DNA from: Typha latifolia
Taxonomy: Eukaryota > Streptophyta > Magnoliopsida > Poales > Typhaceae
Reading direction: 5' to 3'
NCBI GenBank assembly: GCA_019914945.1
Contig: CM034105.1
Coordinates: forward strand, 7,316,001-7,380,000
DNA length: 64,000 nt
Part shown: positions 42,775 to 55,647 of the stretch, one piece after another
Layout of the letters: every line of letters begins with the position of its first letter
Position numbering within the stretch: the stretch's first letter is position 1
The notes under the pieces: model-generated
Databases searched by the model: none
Seen by the model: the letters and a program-made list of their open reading frames with translations, nothing else
Told to the model about the DNA's origin: nothing
Program-made: the position numbers and the translations under genes

Positions 42775-44986
42775 TTTGGCTACCATCTTGGAGATAACTT
42801 CCTTTGGCACATGTGGATACTGATATGGTCTCACGTTTGCCAATGCAGCCCCGAGCATAGTCTCTATGCGATAGTCCGCCGTTCGCCCTGGTGGCAACTC
42901 CTTTGGCTCCTCAAATAGTCTAGCAAATTTATCTAATAAATTAGACAAATCAATTGTAGTACCTGGACTCATTAGAGACTCATCTCGTGCTGGTCTTAAC
43001 TCAAGAAGATAGGCCAAATCACTTGCACTAGGCAGCCCCACCATCGGCTGCATCGCTGGGATCGGCGGAGATCGAATGCCGTCAAGCCGCACCTCTTTGT
43101 TTCCTTGCTTAAATTTCATCTACATACTTCAGAAATCAAATGGGACGGGTCCCAAGCTCTACAACCACTAAGTGCCTAGCACAATGTCCACTCCTCTCAG
43201 TGCCAACGGATACATGTCCATAATGATGTCGTGTCCTTGCACTCGTATACCGACTCGGTGACACAAGCTCCCCGCCCGAAGCTTCGTATCGTTTCCAATA
43301 ACAACGTCAAACCCCGCGGTCGGTTCAGCGTCCAAGCCTAACCTCCTCACTAACCTCTCATCTAGAAAGTTGTGTGTACTCCCGGAATCGATGAGGATGT
43401 GCACATAATGCTTTCTAACGAGTTCGTCCACCTGCAATGTCCTCGGCGCAGAAGTACCCAAATATGTATGCATCGATATTTCAGCTTGGATATCTTCCTC
43501 CACGCCCCCCTCCACGGCCTCCTCATGGACCTCCTCTGAATACTCTCCAGCAATAACAACCTCATGTCCCCCTCGAGACCATCGATGAGCATCACACTCC
43601 CGATCGGTTTGGAACACCGATGATTGAGGGTGAAACATTCATCGCATCGAAAGCAAAGGCTCTTCGCTCTGCGCTCCTCCACCTGGGCAGGTATGAGAGT
43701 TTAAACGGCGGGTCTTGTGTCTCCTCTAACATTAGAAAAAGGTCTCAAGGGTGGTTGTACTCCAGTACTAGTAGTTGCTGCATTTGAACCTGCAGAATTT
43801 TCAGCCGGCGTTCTAGGCGCAAACTACCCATCTTGGTTGCCCCAACTTGCTTTCACTGCCATCTTGAGAGCCTTGTGTTTTTGCTCCATCCTCACGGCTA
43901 TCTCAAAGGCCTCGTCAAGAGTGGTAGGATAGAGAGCACGAACATCCGCCTAGATCACCTCCCACAGCTCTAAAATGAATGTGCTCATCAATGTCGATTC
44001 GGGCCAAGGTGGCTCACAATGACTACTAACTCTTTCAAATTTTATTTAGTACTCTACTACGGTTGTCCTCTGAATCATCTTGCATAATGTGGCAGCAAAA
44101 TCTTCATACGCCACTATCCCAAATCTGTGTATAATCCTCCTACAAAAGTCAGCCCAACCGGTAAATCCTCCACCACGAATAGCCGATTGATACCAATGTA
44201 ATGTCATTCCTTGGAGGTGAAAGCTTGCCTTCTGTATCTTTGTCTCCTACGCTATCCCTTGAGAATCAAAGTATTGCTCCACTTGAAATACCCAATCCGT
44301 CGGATCACCACCTTGGAATTTTGGGAAGTCCAAGCGTGCGGTTCTCCCCCAAATAGCATTGTTGAGTTTGTGAATACTTGGTTCAGGTCTGAACCTTTGT
44401 GCGTGTTGATCTCCTTCTCTGAATCCTTGAGCACGCCCATCACCATCTCCAAAGAGATCAATTTCATCCTCTAAGTGCCACTCCTCTTCATCGTCGAAGC
44501 GCACTAGTGCCGCACATCTCTCGAGTTCCAGCACCGCCAGTCTTGGGTTGTGTATCAGAGGTGGGGGATGATGTGTAGGAAAACAGGTAAGAGAGGATCA
44601 TTGACATTAACATATCGTACCTGGACCTACGGGGTATCGGTTCAGTGTGGTCCCACCGCTAGTTCTTCTTGAGGCACCGATCTTCGTCGAGGAGATGACG
44701 AAGCCGATCGGTTCATGACATATTCCTTCAAAGCATTATGATCATTCTGCATTGTGTCCACCCTATGCAGCAATGTTTGGAACATGCCCCTAAGTTCATC
44801 TGCCAGACCCATGTTCACACCCATGGACAATGGTTGACTCGGTCCTACCGTGGCTGCCCCAACAGAATTGACCTCTCGGTTAGGGTTATCATGGATTGAG
44901 TCTTCCCTTGTCGATGTGCTCTCCATTGATCTCCTTATTGATGCCATCTCCCATGTTTCCACCATTAATGGAGGTATAAGTTTCAC
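42775..44986 (-). pseudogene. gypsy-B gag, protease and RT N-terminus
   Basis: The minus-strand 5' half of the element split by copia-S. Gag starts near 44986 (MASIRRSMESTSTREDSIHD lies just inside) and shows MQNDHNALKEYVMNRSASSS, TARLDFPKFQGGDPTDW and a zinc-knuckle-like CFRCDECFTLNHRCSKP near 43610-43660. The protease shows ILIDSGSTHNFLDERLVRRL near 43355-43400 and IGNDTKLRAG. RT follows from LSNLLDKFARLFEEPKELPP to VISKMVAKMFE at 42790, where copia-S interrupts. Several frameshifts (for example near 44240 and 43640). Gene order and orientation fit 38003-39103 as the rest of the same element. Confidence 0.85.
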
Positions 44987-44989
44987 CGA

Positions 44990-45844
44990 GCTTTGATACC
45001 AATGATAGGCTACGGAACGATCTCTTCAAGATTTGGATTGATTGTAGGAAGTAGTCCGTGCAACTGAGGGAAAATATTCACCAAATATTCTCCCATAGTC
45101 AGCAAATTATAAAACCAAGTTGGATCGATCCGTAACTTTCTGATCTACTATTTTCATATTTATGTATTTCACATATTTGAACTTTAACTAGGACGAAAAC
45201 ATAATAGAGTTGGGGTAAATATGGTGGTGACGACTAGAGTGGATATTAGGGTTATGGATGATAATGGAGATTTGGGTGGATGGTTGATGTAGTTTAAGGG
45301 ATAAAGACAAATGGGAAGAAGTGGTTGAGATCCCAAGGATGAGGGAGAACTCAACAGACGAGGGAGATTAGAAGTTAGATGAGACCTTGCCAACCGTAGA
45401 GGTGGCTGGTTGGTGAAGAGGGAGGAGGGAAATTAGGTAGAGAGACTTGAGAGATGATAGAGGAAAGAAACCAATATTCATTAAGCATAATGATTTTGGC
45501 TACCATCCACACCTTTATAGAGGCTAGCCAACAAGCCAAAATAATAATTATTAACCCTAATTCTAGTGGACTCCCACCAGTCGCGTTCGAACGCGCCCGA
45601 CCACATTCAAATGCACAAAAGGCGTTCACTGTCGATGCGAACTGATATAGGTGTTCGCACGCGGGTGTTCGAACGCGCCCGACCGCATTCAAATGCATAT
45701 TTCGCATTCTCTATTTTTGTGAACTAATGTAGGCGTTGACAAAGGCGTGCGCCCCTTCTGCATTCGAACGCGACCTACAGAAAATTTATTTTAATAAAAA
45801 TAAATAAGTAATGCAATAAGAAAAGACTCTAACTAGGTATATCA
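44990..45844 (-). repeat. Primer site and gypsy-B 5' LTR
   Basis: GCTTTGATACCA (44990-45001) is the minus-strand primer site with one mismatch. The LTR runs from TGATATACCTAGTTAGAGTC at 45844 to CCTATCA at 45003, about 842 bp, with GTTCGAAC-type motifs at 45583-45775. It is inserted in a minus-strand gypsy RNase H at 45845. Confidence 0.85.
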
Positions 45845-47095
45845 AAAGCCTCCACTTGGTGATCGCATGGATGATGGCGAGCATCTCCTTTTCATAAGTG
45901 GATAGGACCTGCGAACGCTCTAAAAGAGCCTTGCTCATGTAAGCCTCGAGTCTGCCTTCTCGCATCAAAACAGCCCCAATGCCGACTCCTAACACATCGC
46001 ACTTAATGGGGAATGGTTTAGTGAAATCGGTTAAAGCAAGGACCGGAGCTGAGTTCATCGCCTTCTTCATGGCTTCAAATGCTTTCCTTGCTTTGTCTAT
46101 CCAAGTGAATGCACCCTTTCGCAGCAATGCTGTGAGGAGAGCCGCAACTTTGCCATAGTTCGCCACAAACCGATGGTCATAGCCGATTAAGCTGAGGAAG
46201 CCGCATAGCTCCTTGGTAGTCTTGGGCAACGACCATTCCACCATGCTTTGGATCTTCTTAGGGTCAGCTTCCATGCCATCTTTAAATATGATGTTATCCA
46301 TGTAGTCGACCCTTCGCTGCCCCCATGAACACTTAGAGTCCCTGTCCTTCCATTTGTGTTGTCGTAGTAGGCCAAGTACCATCCGAAGATGTGGCAAGTG
46401 CTCCTTCCATGTGCGGCTGTATACCAATATGTCATCAAAGAATATCAGCACATATTGCCTCAAATGAGACCTAAAGATATCATTCATTAAGCTCTGAAAG
46501 GTGGTGGGAGCATTGGTAAGACCAAAACGCATAACGAGAAACTTGTAGTGCCCATCATGAAATCTAAATGTCGTCTTGTGCACATCGGACGGTTCTACTG
46601 TGATTTGATGGTACCCCGCCCTCAAATCAAACTTAGAGAAGTAGCATGCACCTACCAATTCATCCAGCAGCTCTTCGATCATCGGTATGGGATACCGATC
46701 CTTGATGGTGATGGAATTGAGAGCTCGGTAGTCCATGCAAAACCACTGCGATCCATTCTTCTTCTGCACGAGCAAGATCAGTGAAGAATAAGCATTTCAA
46801 CTTGGTTTTATCACCCCGCTGGACAACATTTCTTGGACCATCTTTTTATAGCCTCCTTTTGAATGAAAGGGTAATGGTATGGCCTAACATTTGCTAGACC
46901 CACCCCGGGCATAATCTCAATATAATGATTATCTTGCATCCTAGGTGGAGGTAATCCATGTGGCTGCCGGAATACATCTTTAAATTCCTGCAAAATAGCC
47001 TTTAAGTTAGCGAGTAAATGCATTTGATCGCCCACGTCTTTAGCCCCTTCGATGAGTTGCATGTGGAACCTGTGGTACCCCAGTTTCAGCAACTT
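45845..47095 (-). pseudogene. gypsy-A-like RT and RNase H (minus strand)
   Basis: Read right to left: LANLKAILQEFKDVFRQPHG (47000), NVRPYHYPFIQKEAI, a frame break near 46800, then [59 protein letters not shown] and the catalytic IFFDDILVYSRTWKEHLPHL. The RT thumb and RNase H follow (KCDVLGVGIGAVLMREGRLE, STYEKEMLAIIHAITKW). The ORF 46775-45845 is open, over 300 codons. It is more divergent from the gypsy-B RT than those are from each other. It probably belongs with the gypsy-A-type gag at 47661-48139 and 49447-50110. It is cut on the left by the LTR at 45844. Confidence 0.85.
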
Positions 47096-47660
47096 CTAGA
47101 GGATTCCCGTCGATCATGTTCGAACGCGCCCGATTGCATTCGAACGCACCAAAAAGCTCCATCTCTGTATGTGCAAATGCGATGCAGGCGTTCGAATGCC
47201 GCCGTTCGAACTCGCCCGACCACGTTCGAACACACAATATGCATTCTCTGTATTTGCGAACTTGATGCAAGCTTTCGCAAGGGCGTTCGAATGCGACCCC
47301 ACCTACGTTCGAACGCGACTTATAAGAATTTTATTTTAATGAAACTAAACAACTAATGCAGTAAGAAAAGATCGTAACTAAACGTATCAACCTATCTATA
47401 TAGTTGTACTCTCATAAACACCCAACTACCGATGTCGACCTCCTGCTCTCGATGGCTACGATCATAAACTTGCATCATACGATTTTGAGCAAGTTTAAGA
47501 TGGGCATGCAACCTCCTCAATGTGGCATTTCTATCTATCAAAGCTAAGTCCACCTCTATCCGATCTATAGATGCCACTGGATCATCAACACGTAATGTCG
47601 GAGCCGTGCGCCCATACACCACCTCGTATGGAGTCATGCCAATACTGCTGTGGTAGGCGG
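47096..47660 (-). mobile_element. gypsy-B remnant: LTR part and integrase piece
   Basis: 47096-47399 is the 5' part of a minus-strand gypsy-B LTR with many GTTCGAAC-type motifs. 47400-47660 is integrase sequence (MTPYEVVYGRTAPTLRVDDP, LKLAQNRMMQVYDRSHREQE). It separates the gypsy-A-like RT from its protease. Confidence 0.7.
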
Positions 47661-48139
47661 TGTGTAATTTCCACAGGCTGCTCCTTCGCTACTCCTTCTT
47701 GCTGTTCAGCCACACCCTCATCTTCAGCTGCAACCTCATCCTCTGCTTCCTCCAATCCATCTATTAGCATCACCGATCCCTTCAGTTTGGTGCAGGGATG
47801 TCCCAGTATGAACTTCTCATCACAGCGAAAGCAAAGGGCTTCACTCCTTAACTTAAGCAGGTGTGAGTATTCTACCTTAGGGGTGCCCGAGGAGGCACCA
47901 TTGCAGCAGCAGCTCTTGGTACGCCAGCTACATTTCCTACCGCTATGCTAGGCCAAACCGGGTTGCAGCTATCTTAGCTTGTCTAGTTCTGTTTGATATG
48001 CATCCTCATTGCTCAATGCTTGTCTTCCATTAGTACCGCATCCTCAAAGGCCTCCTGTAAGGTTCTAGGCCTTAAAGCCCTCACGTCAGCTTGTATGTCT
48101 CCCCGCAGCCCTGAGATGAAAGTGCTGCGAAGTTCTTGT
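47661..48139 (-). pseudogene. gypsy-A-like gag C-terminus and protease linker
   Basis: Minus strand: the end of capsid (the counterpart of TFISGLRGDIQADVRALRPR at 48060-48135), a zinc-knuckle region with CF-type cysteines near 47800-47840, and MMLIDGLEEAEDEVAAEDEG near 47720-47773. It ends in VEIT before the retropepsin motif. An insertion separates it from the rest of gag at 49447. Confidence 0.75.
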
Positions 48140-49441
48140 GATAGACTATGGAACAATTCCTTCAAGATCTGTATTTATTCTAGGAAGCAGTCCACGCAGC
48201 CAAGGAAAAATATTCACCAAATATTCTTTTGTAGTCAAAACATTACAAAACCAATTGGAATTAATCTGTAATTCCGTGATCTACGACTTTCATATGTATG
48301 CCCTTCACAGATTCGAACAACAGCTGGGACAAAAATATGATATAGTGCGGATGTCGGTGGTGGTGACGGGTGGAGTAGAAGATAGGGTTATGTATGATAA
48401 TGGAGATGAGGGTGGATGAAGAAGTGGTCGAGATCCCAAGAAAGAGGGAGGACTCAAAAAACGAGGGAGATTAGAAGTTAGGAAAGACCTTGCCAACAAC
48501 AGAGGTGGTAGGTTAGTGACGAGGGAGGAGGGAGATTAGGGTAGAGAGAAGATAGACATGCAAGAAACAAATATTCGAATAGCATTCTGATTTTGGCTGC
48601 CATCCACACCTTTATAGAGGCTAGCCAACAAGCCCTAATAACAATAATTAACCCTAATCCTAGTGGAATCTTGCCGATCGCGTTCAAACGCGCCCGATAG
48701 CATTCGAATGCACAAAAAGCATTCTCTATCGATGCGAACACGATGCAGGCATTTGAACGCGATGTTTGAACGTGCACGACCGCGTTCGAACGTGTAATTC
48801 CCATTCTCTGTTTTTGCGAACTTGATGCGGGCATTCGTAAGGGCGTTCGAACGCAACCCATTCCGCGTTCGAGCATGACATACAGGAATTTTATTTTAAT
48901 GAAAATAAACAACTAATGCAATAAGAAAAGACTCTAACAAGCTGTTTCAGCCTACCATGCTTCCCCGACCTTGCCCTCAATCTGTAAAGTTAGGGAAACG
49001 CTCGAAGATATTAGTCTCCAATTCTCATGTTGCCTAATCGGATGCCTTGCCAAGACACTCGATTAGAATCTCCATCTCTAATCTGGTACCATGTCATCAT
49101 CGATGCCTAGCAAGTACACGAACTGACTCTACGATCTCTGTCTCCTCCAATGGCTCAGGTAGAACTAATCCTATGATCTCATGATCACCAATCCGCTCCC
49201 TCAGCAATGAAACATACTGGACAGGATGCACTTTCGATCCCTCCGGTAGCTCCAAACAATATGCAACCGGACCGATACGCTCTATCACCCGAAACGGACC
49301 TGTTTTTGTGAACCTAATGCAGGCGTTCGCAAGGGCGTTCGAATGCAACCCCTTCCGCGTTTGAACGTGACCTACAGGAAATTTATTTTAATGAAAATAA
49401 ACAACTAATGCAATAAGAAAAGATTCTAACAATGTATATCA
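48140..49441 (-). mobile_element. gypsy-B deletion derivative in gypsy-A-like gag
   Basis: 3' LTR 48140-48949 (minus strand), pol C-terminus 48950-49300 (GSKVHPVQYVSLLRERIGDH, LPEPLEETEIVESVRVLA), and a truncated second LTR 49301-49441. The flanks TCTTG (48135-48139) and TGTTG (49442-49446) are a 5-bp duplication with one mismatch, and gag resumes on both sides. Most internal sequence is deleted. Confidence 0.75.
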
Positions 49442-49446
49442 TGTTG

Positions 49447-50110
49447 ATCGGTCCAAGGAGGTTGGCGGCGACTACTTATTCTCTCAAACTCTTTTTGGTA
49501 TACTCCAACCATCTTCCTTTGTACAGTCTTTGAGCGGAGAGCATCGAAGTCTTCATACCCCGATGCTCCAAATCACCGAGTGATATCGTTGCAAAAATCA
49601 ACCCAACTTTCAATCGTATCACACGCATTGGCTGCCCGAAACCAATGAAGTGCTTGCATCTTCAAGGTGGAAGCTCGCAAGCATCACCTCATACTCTTCC
49701 GCTCTACCTTGGTAAGCGAAAAATTATTTTGCCCTATATAACCAATCGATCGGGTGGCCTGCTTTTGAACTTTGAAAAGTCGAGATGCACGGTTCGCCCA
49801 CGAATACCGTTGTCTCGGTCAGGATCATATCCGAGCTCTTGTCTAATCTGAGGAGGATGCATCATGAATGGTTGATGATCCCTCCTTCGGTTTAAGTTAA
49901 CCCAACGCGGTTCTTGTTCGTCTTGCTCCGCCCAAGGGTCCAGACCTCCAAGATGATCTCCATTTATGTTTGCCCGACAGACGGGCTCACCCGCAACTTG
50001 GCCTGTCGAAATCATCCTTGTTGGCCTCTGCCCATAAGGTTGTTGCAGCAGGGGTTCTTGCTAGTGCAGGTTCTAAACCATTGGCGGTGGGTTCATGGTG
50101 GTAGACTCGT
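49447..50110 (-). pseudogene. gypsy-A-like gag, N-terminal and capsid part
   Basis: Minus strand: GEPVCRANINGDHLGGLDPW, RRRDHQPFMMHPPQIRQELG, DNGIRGRTVHLDFSKFKS, then frame breaks through the capsid (counterparts of YEDFDAL and TVQKTTVG at 49480-49560). It keeps the stretch RGRTVHLDF where the 27.9-kb copy is frameshifted. It is cut at 50112 by LTR-N. Confidence 0.8.
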
Positions 50111-50112
50111 GT

Positions 50113-50317
50113 TGTAACAACCCAACCTTAAAAATATATAAAATTAAATTAAATTCTATTGCGTGGCATGATGTGGCCAGCCTCATGCCATGCAGTGGCA
50201 AGAGGGGAGCGCGCCACACGCCCCAGGTGCCGGCTCAGCCAACCTGGCCGGGATAGCTAGCATGGTGGGCCCTGCCTCCGCCGCCGCGGTCTCCCTTCCC
50301 ACCGCCTCTCTTTCTCC

Positions 50318-50357
<40 letters not shown>

Positions 50358-50559
50358 TACTCTCGCCAAGGCCGGCCTATTGCCGCCGCCGCCGTCCTTG
50401 GAAACCACCACCACCACCTCCACGAGCGCCGATGAGCTCTTTCTCCTTCTCTCTCTTCTTCTCTCTTCTTTTCTCTCTCTCTCTCTCTCTCTCTAACTTT
50501 CTCTCTCTTTTCCCTCATGCCGCCGCCGGCCTACCGCCACCAGGGTAGGCCTCTCTCTT

Positions 50560-50603
<44 letters not shown>

Positions 50604-50628
50604 GCTCTCTTTCTCTTGCCCTTGGGCT
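50113..50628 (+). repeat. LTR-N fragment with CT microsatellites
   Basis: It begins TGTAACAACCCAACC and continues GC-rich then CT-rich (CT runs at about 50312-50358, 50465-50494 and 50550-50602). It shares layout with 62409-62830. Ser/Leu-rich ORFs here are low-complexity artefacts. Confidence 0.6.
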
Positions 50629-50888
50629 CATATATATGTGGATGGCAGTCAAATTCATTATGCCATTGGATTATTAATTTATTGCCTCTCTGTCATCTAT
50701 CTACCATAATCTCCCTCCTCCCTCTTCACCAACCTTCCACCTCTATCGTTGGCAAGGTTTCTCCTAACTAATAATCTCCCTAGACTGTCAAGCCACCCCT
50801 CTTCTTTAGGATCTCGACCACTTTGTTCCCTTCGTCTATATCTCTTAATCACATCAGCAATCCACCTTCATATCCATACCAATCCATA
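50629..50888 (+). repeat. gypsy-B LTR fragment
   Basis: The plus-strand middle of an LTR: TATATATGTGGATGGCAGTC, then CT-rich U5 as at 32620-32890 and 60265-60530. It ends at CCATAATGG where copia-S sequence begins. Confidence 0.7.
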
Positions 50889-53800
50889 ATGGTTTGTTCC
50901 GACATGCTATCATTGCGGCATTCTAGGGCATATTCGACATCATTGCAATTTTTTGCAAAAAGCTAGAACTACTTTTATTTATGGGATAAAAATAAAGGCC
51001 ATATGGGTCAAGAAAAGTGATTTGAAATGTTATGTTGTGCATACATCTTTGAAAGCTTAAAATTATGATTTGTGGTAGTTAGACAATGGCTGTTCAAGAC
51101 ATATGTCGGGTGGCAAGTCGTTATTTTCTAATCTTGAAAAACATGAAGGGGGAGTTGTGACATTCGGAGATGGTAATTCATCCAAGGTAATAGGTAAAGG
51201 AAAGGTAAGTTCTCCGGGGGTTCCTATTCTTGAAAATGTTCTTTATGTTAAGGGTTTGAAAGCAAATCTTCTAAGTATCAGTCAATTTTGTGATGAAGAT
51301 TATGAGGTAAAATTCTCCAAAAATGATTGTACTATTCTAGATCATGGTGGTAATGTTATATGTTATGGATCTAGAACATATGATAATTGCTATGTTGTTG
51401 GAACGTCACATAAACTGAAATGTAACGGTGCCTCTTTTGACATTGCAGATCTTTGGCATCGACGTCTTGGACATGTGAATCACAAGGAATTATTTACTCT
51501 ATCCAAACAAGAGGTGGTAAGACGAATACCTAAGATGAAAGAAATGTCAAAAAGAGTGTGCGGTTCGTGTCAAATTGGAAAACAAACTAGGATTTCACAC
51601 AAGAAGTTAAATGCAGCTACCACCGACCGTGTGCTCCAATTAGTTCACATGGACTTGATGGGTCCAACAAAAACGGAAAGTCTTGGAGGTAAACGCTATA
51701 TATTCTTAATGGTCAATGATTACTCCAGATATACCTGGGTTGCCTTTATACGTAAGAAGTCTGAAACATTTGAAGTTTTTAAATCACTATGCTTAAAATT
51801 GCAGAATGAAAAATCTATTATCCTAGTTAGGATTCGTTCTGATCATGGTAGAGAATTTGAAAATGAAAATTTTTCCATATTTTGCGATTCTCTTGGTATT
51901 CAACATGAATTTTCAGCTCCTATAACTCCACAATAGAATGGGATTGTGGAAAGAAAGAACCGAGTTGTGCAAGAAATGGCTAGGGTTATACTTCACGCTA
52001 AAAAGGTTCCTCAAAGGTTTTGGGCAGAGGCAGTCAAGACAGCGGTACATGTGATAAATCGTGTTTATCTCAGACCCGGTACAAAAATGGCTGCATATGA
52101 AATCTGAAAAGGTAATAAACCTAGTGTTAAATATTTTTGAGTTTTTGGTAGTAAATGCTATATCTTGCGTGATCGAGAATATTTGACTAAATTTGACACT
52201 AGAAGTAATGAAGACATCTTCTTAGGGTATTCGAATAATAGCAGAGCTTACAGAGTATTTAATCTTGATACTTCTACGGTTATGGAATCTGCTAATGTTA
52301 TGATAGATGAATCCACTATTGATTTAACTGAAGCTACTCCTATTTCTATTTCTGCAGATACATATGACGATGAAATAGGAAAGGAGCTTGATCTAGAAAT
52401 TGAGAATCAGGACGAAGACAAAGTTGAAATGAACAAAGATGACTGCAACATACCGGAACCATATGCCAAAGTGAAATCAGATCATCGGAGACGTAAATGA
52501 ACCAATTAAGACAAGACGACAAATCCAAAGTGAAGTATCATTTACTTGTTATACATCTTCTTTTGAACCTAAAAATGTGAAGGAAGCATTGTTAGACGAT
52601 TCTTGCGTTAATGCTATGCATGAGGAATTAGAGCAATTTTCTAGGAATGATGTTTGGTATTTAGTTCCTAGACCTAAGAATGTGAACGTCATTGGAACAA
52701 AATGGATTTACAAGAATAAAAGTGATGAAACATAGCAATATAGTTCAAAATAAAGCTAGACTCGTAGCATAGGGATATACTCAAGTTGAGGGTATAGATT
52801 TTGATGAGACATTTGCTCCTGTTGCTAGATTAGAATCTATTCATATACTGCTTGCTATTGCTTGTCACTTAAAATTTAAATTGTTTCAAATGGATGTGAA
52901 ATGTGCTTTCTTAAATGGTACTCTGAATGAAGATGTTTATCTAGAACAACCGAAAGGGTTCGAAGATCAAAAATTTCCTTCTCATGTGTTTAAACTGAAA
53001 AAGGCCCTCTACGTGCTAAAACAAGCTCCAAGAGCTTGGTATAAGAAGTTGACCACTTTTTTAGTGGATGCGGGATTCACTCGAGGGGGAATGGACAAGA
53101 CATTGTTCATTAGACGGTCAAACAAGAGTTTAGTTGTGGCACAAATATATGTGGATGACATTATCTTCGGGGCAACGAGTCGATCATTAGCTAAGGAGTT
53201 TGCAGATCTTATGCATAGTCATTTTGAGATGAGCATGATGGGTGAGTTGAAATTCTTTTTGAGACTTCAAATTACTCAGTTGGAAAGAGGGATATTTATC
53301 GCTCAAACCAAGTATGCTAAGGATCTTGTGACTAAATTCGGTTTAGAAAATGCAAAACATGCTAGAACTCCTATGAGTACAACTACCAAACTAGGTAAGG
53401 ATATTTCAGAAAAAAGTGTCGATCAGACACTGTATAGGAGCATGATTAGTAGTCTTTTGTACTTAACTGCTAGTAGACCAGACATTGCATTTAGTGTCGG
53501 TGTGTGCTAGGTTTCAATCTGAACCTAAGGAGACACATTTGTTTGCTGTGAAACGTATTATAAAATATGTCGGTGGCACAGTTGACTTAGGTATCTAGTT
53601 TACGCATGACTTGGGAGCTATCATATCTGGATACACAGATTCTGATTGGGCAGGTTTATGTGATGATAGAAAAAGTACCTTAGGTGGATGTTTTTATATT
53701 AGAAACAATATGGTTGCTTGGCACAGTAAGAAATAAAACTCGATATCTTTATCTACTGTGGAGGCCGAGTACATTGCAGCGGGAAGTTGTTCTCAGTTAC

Positions 53801-54087
53801 TTTGGATGAAACAGATAGTCAAAGATTACGGCATTGAACAAGATACTATGGTGCTTTATTGTGACAACATGAGTGCTATTAATATATCGAAAAATCCTGT
53901 TCAACACTCGCGTACAAAACATATTGATATCCGACATTATTTTATATGCGAGTTAGTTGAAGACAAAATAATAGCACTAGAACATGTTGAGACGGAGAAA
54001 CAATTGGGTGATCTATTTACAAAACCTTTGGATTTACAAAGATTTGAGTATCTTCGTACTTCTTTAGAAATTTGTGCTTTGGATTGA
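50889..54087 (+). pseudogene. copia-S gag end and pol (protease, integrase, RT, RNase H), broken
   Basis: A 5'-truncated Sirevirus-like Ty1/copia polyprotein. In order: zinc knuckle CYHCGILGHIRHHC (about 50917); protease remnant DNGCSRHMSG (about 51085); integrase zinc-binding LWHRRLGHVNH...CGSCQIGK and core VHMDLMGPTKTESLGG, SDHGREFENENF, VERKNR (51103-51960); RT with GTKWIYKNKSDE, FAPVARLESI, QMDVKCAFLNG and the catalytic YVDDIIFGATS at about 53148; RNase H with TDSDWAG, EAEYIAAGSCSQLLW and HSRTKHIDIRHYF, ending at TGA 54085-54087. In-frame stops include 51934-51936 (TAG), 52104-52106 and 52138-52140 (TGA); frameshifts near 52490 and 53505. Gag and the 5' LTR are missing. The LGGKRY / RIRSDHGREFEN / ITPQNG-type text is typical of the SIRE lineage. 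Confidence 0.92.
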
Positions 54088-55647
54088 TTTTCTTTTTGTT
54101 TTGGTTTGCATGTTTCATTTTTATTATTTCTTTTCGTTTCTTTTTAGGTTTTCTTTACTCTAAAATTTTCTTTGATTTTAGTTTCAGATTTGTCGAGAGT
54201 TTTTGTCATAAAACAGAAAACAAAAAAAAATTCAATGCACTCCTAGATTCAATAATATACTCTTGACATATAAATATGATTTTTCTCTTGATTATGAGTT
54301 ATTATAGTCAATTTTGTCATCTTGTAGTATATTGTACCATTTCTGATTTATTCACTATCTCGACTTCTATGATAATTGTACTGAAATTAATGCACTCATA
54401 ACGTGTGTATATTCTTGAGTGAGCATGACATCATGAAATTTTTTTTAAATAGCTCACTATTGACGTTGATTTGCACAGTTTGACCTCATCCTTAGTCATC
54501 ACAAATGTGTTCATAAAAGATCAATGAAAAGAGCTACAATGAGTTTGTGTGAAAGCCATCTTGTTTAGAGTCCAGTTTGACTCAATACATTGTTTGCAAA
54601 TTAAATAAAATTTTTGATGTTTGTGAATATCTTCTTGCACATTGTTCGATATGTACTACAAGAAAAGGGCTACCTACTCATGTGTGAAAGCCATCATTGC
54701 ACCTATATGGTTTATGTATAAAAAATATTACAGGAAAAATTCCTGTTTGGTTATGGAGAATAGGTCAAAAAGTGCAAATTTAAATGCTAAGTCGGTTTGA
54801 CTACTATGTTGTATCATTGTTTAAATAGGAAAGTTTATTTAAGAAGAATGTTTCATGTTATCTATGCTCACCTTGCATATATATATTGTTATGATCAATC
54901 AAGATTAATTTAATTTTGAGTGATGCATTAGAATTGATTATAATATGATTTTGATGAATTGATTGATCTGTGTATGACTTATTTCATTCGATTGTCATAT
55001 TCTATGTCTTGAATCTATTTTGAATTTTTAGAGGTGCATCTCCAAAAATATATTTTTTACTTTTGCTTAGATTTTTTACTTAAAAAAAACAAAAAAAGGG
55101 CGTTCGAACGCAAATTTTTGAGTTCGAACGCGGTGACTGGCGCATTCAAACGCGCAGACTGGTGCGTTTGAACGCACTTGAGGATTCTTTATATATCGCG
55201 TCCGAACCCAAGGGTTTTCATCTTCCATCTTCCAAACCCTAGAAACCATTCATTTTCTCCCTCTCAAATCTTCAAGATCTTGGCATTTTTCATCAAATTT
55301 CTCACTACAAACCCTTTTAGAGGGTCGTTCTCCTCCGGATCTAGCACGGCCAAATTTCTGAGTTTTTCTTCACTTTTGCGAGGTATGATCATCCGTCAAT
55401 TTTCCTATTTTTTATTCAATTAAGTCTTTTGATCTTAATTGATTTCGTGCGTTTTCGAGTTTTGATCACATTAAAGTTACTATCTTGATGTTTCTTGTGT
55501 GATTGAACGTGATATCTTAGCGTTTTCAAGTGGATGATGAATTTCATTTAGGGCCTTCATGGTTTCTTGGATTTTTTTTCATTTCTTGCTATCTTTTTGT
55601 TTGCATTGGGCATGTATTGAATCTTGCATCTTGTTTCTTTCTCAAGA
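54088..55647 (+). other. copia-S region between pol and extra ORF
   Basis: About 1.5 kb, T-rich, without a recognisable gene up to about 55090. From 54672 it matches the internal region of the deletion derivative (39498 onward). Then follow four GTTCGAA-type motifs (55100-55175), TTTATATAT at 55188-55196, the leader with CAAACCCTAGAAACC, and an intron-like segment 55383-55646 ending just before the ATG at 55648. Confidence 0.6.
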
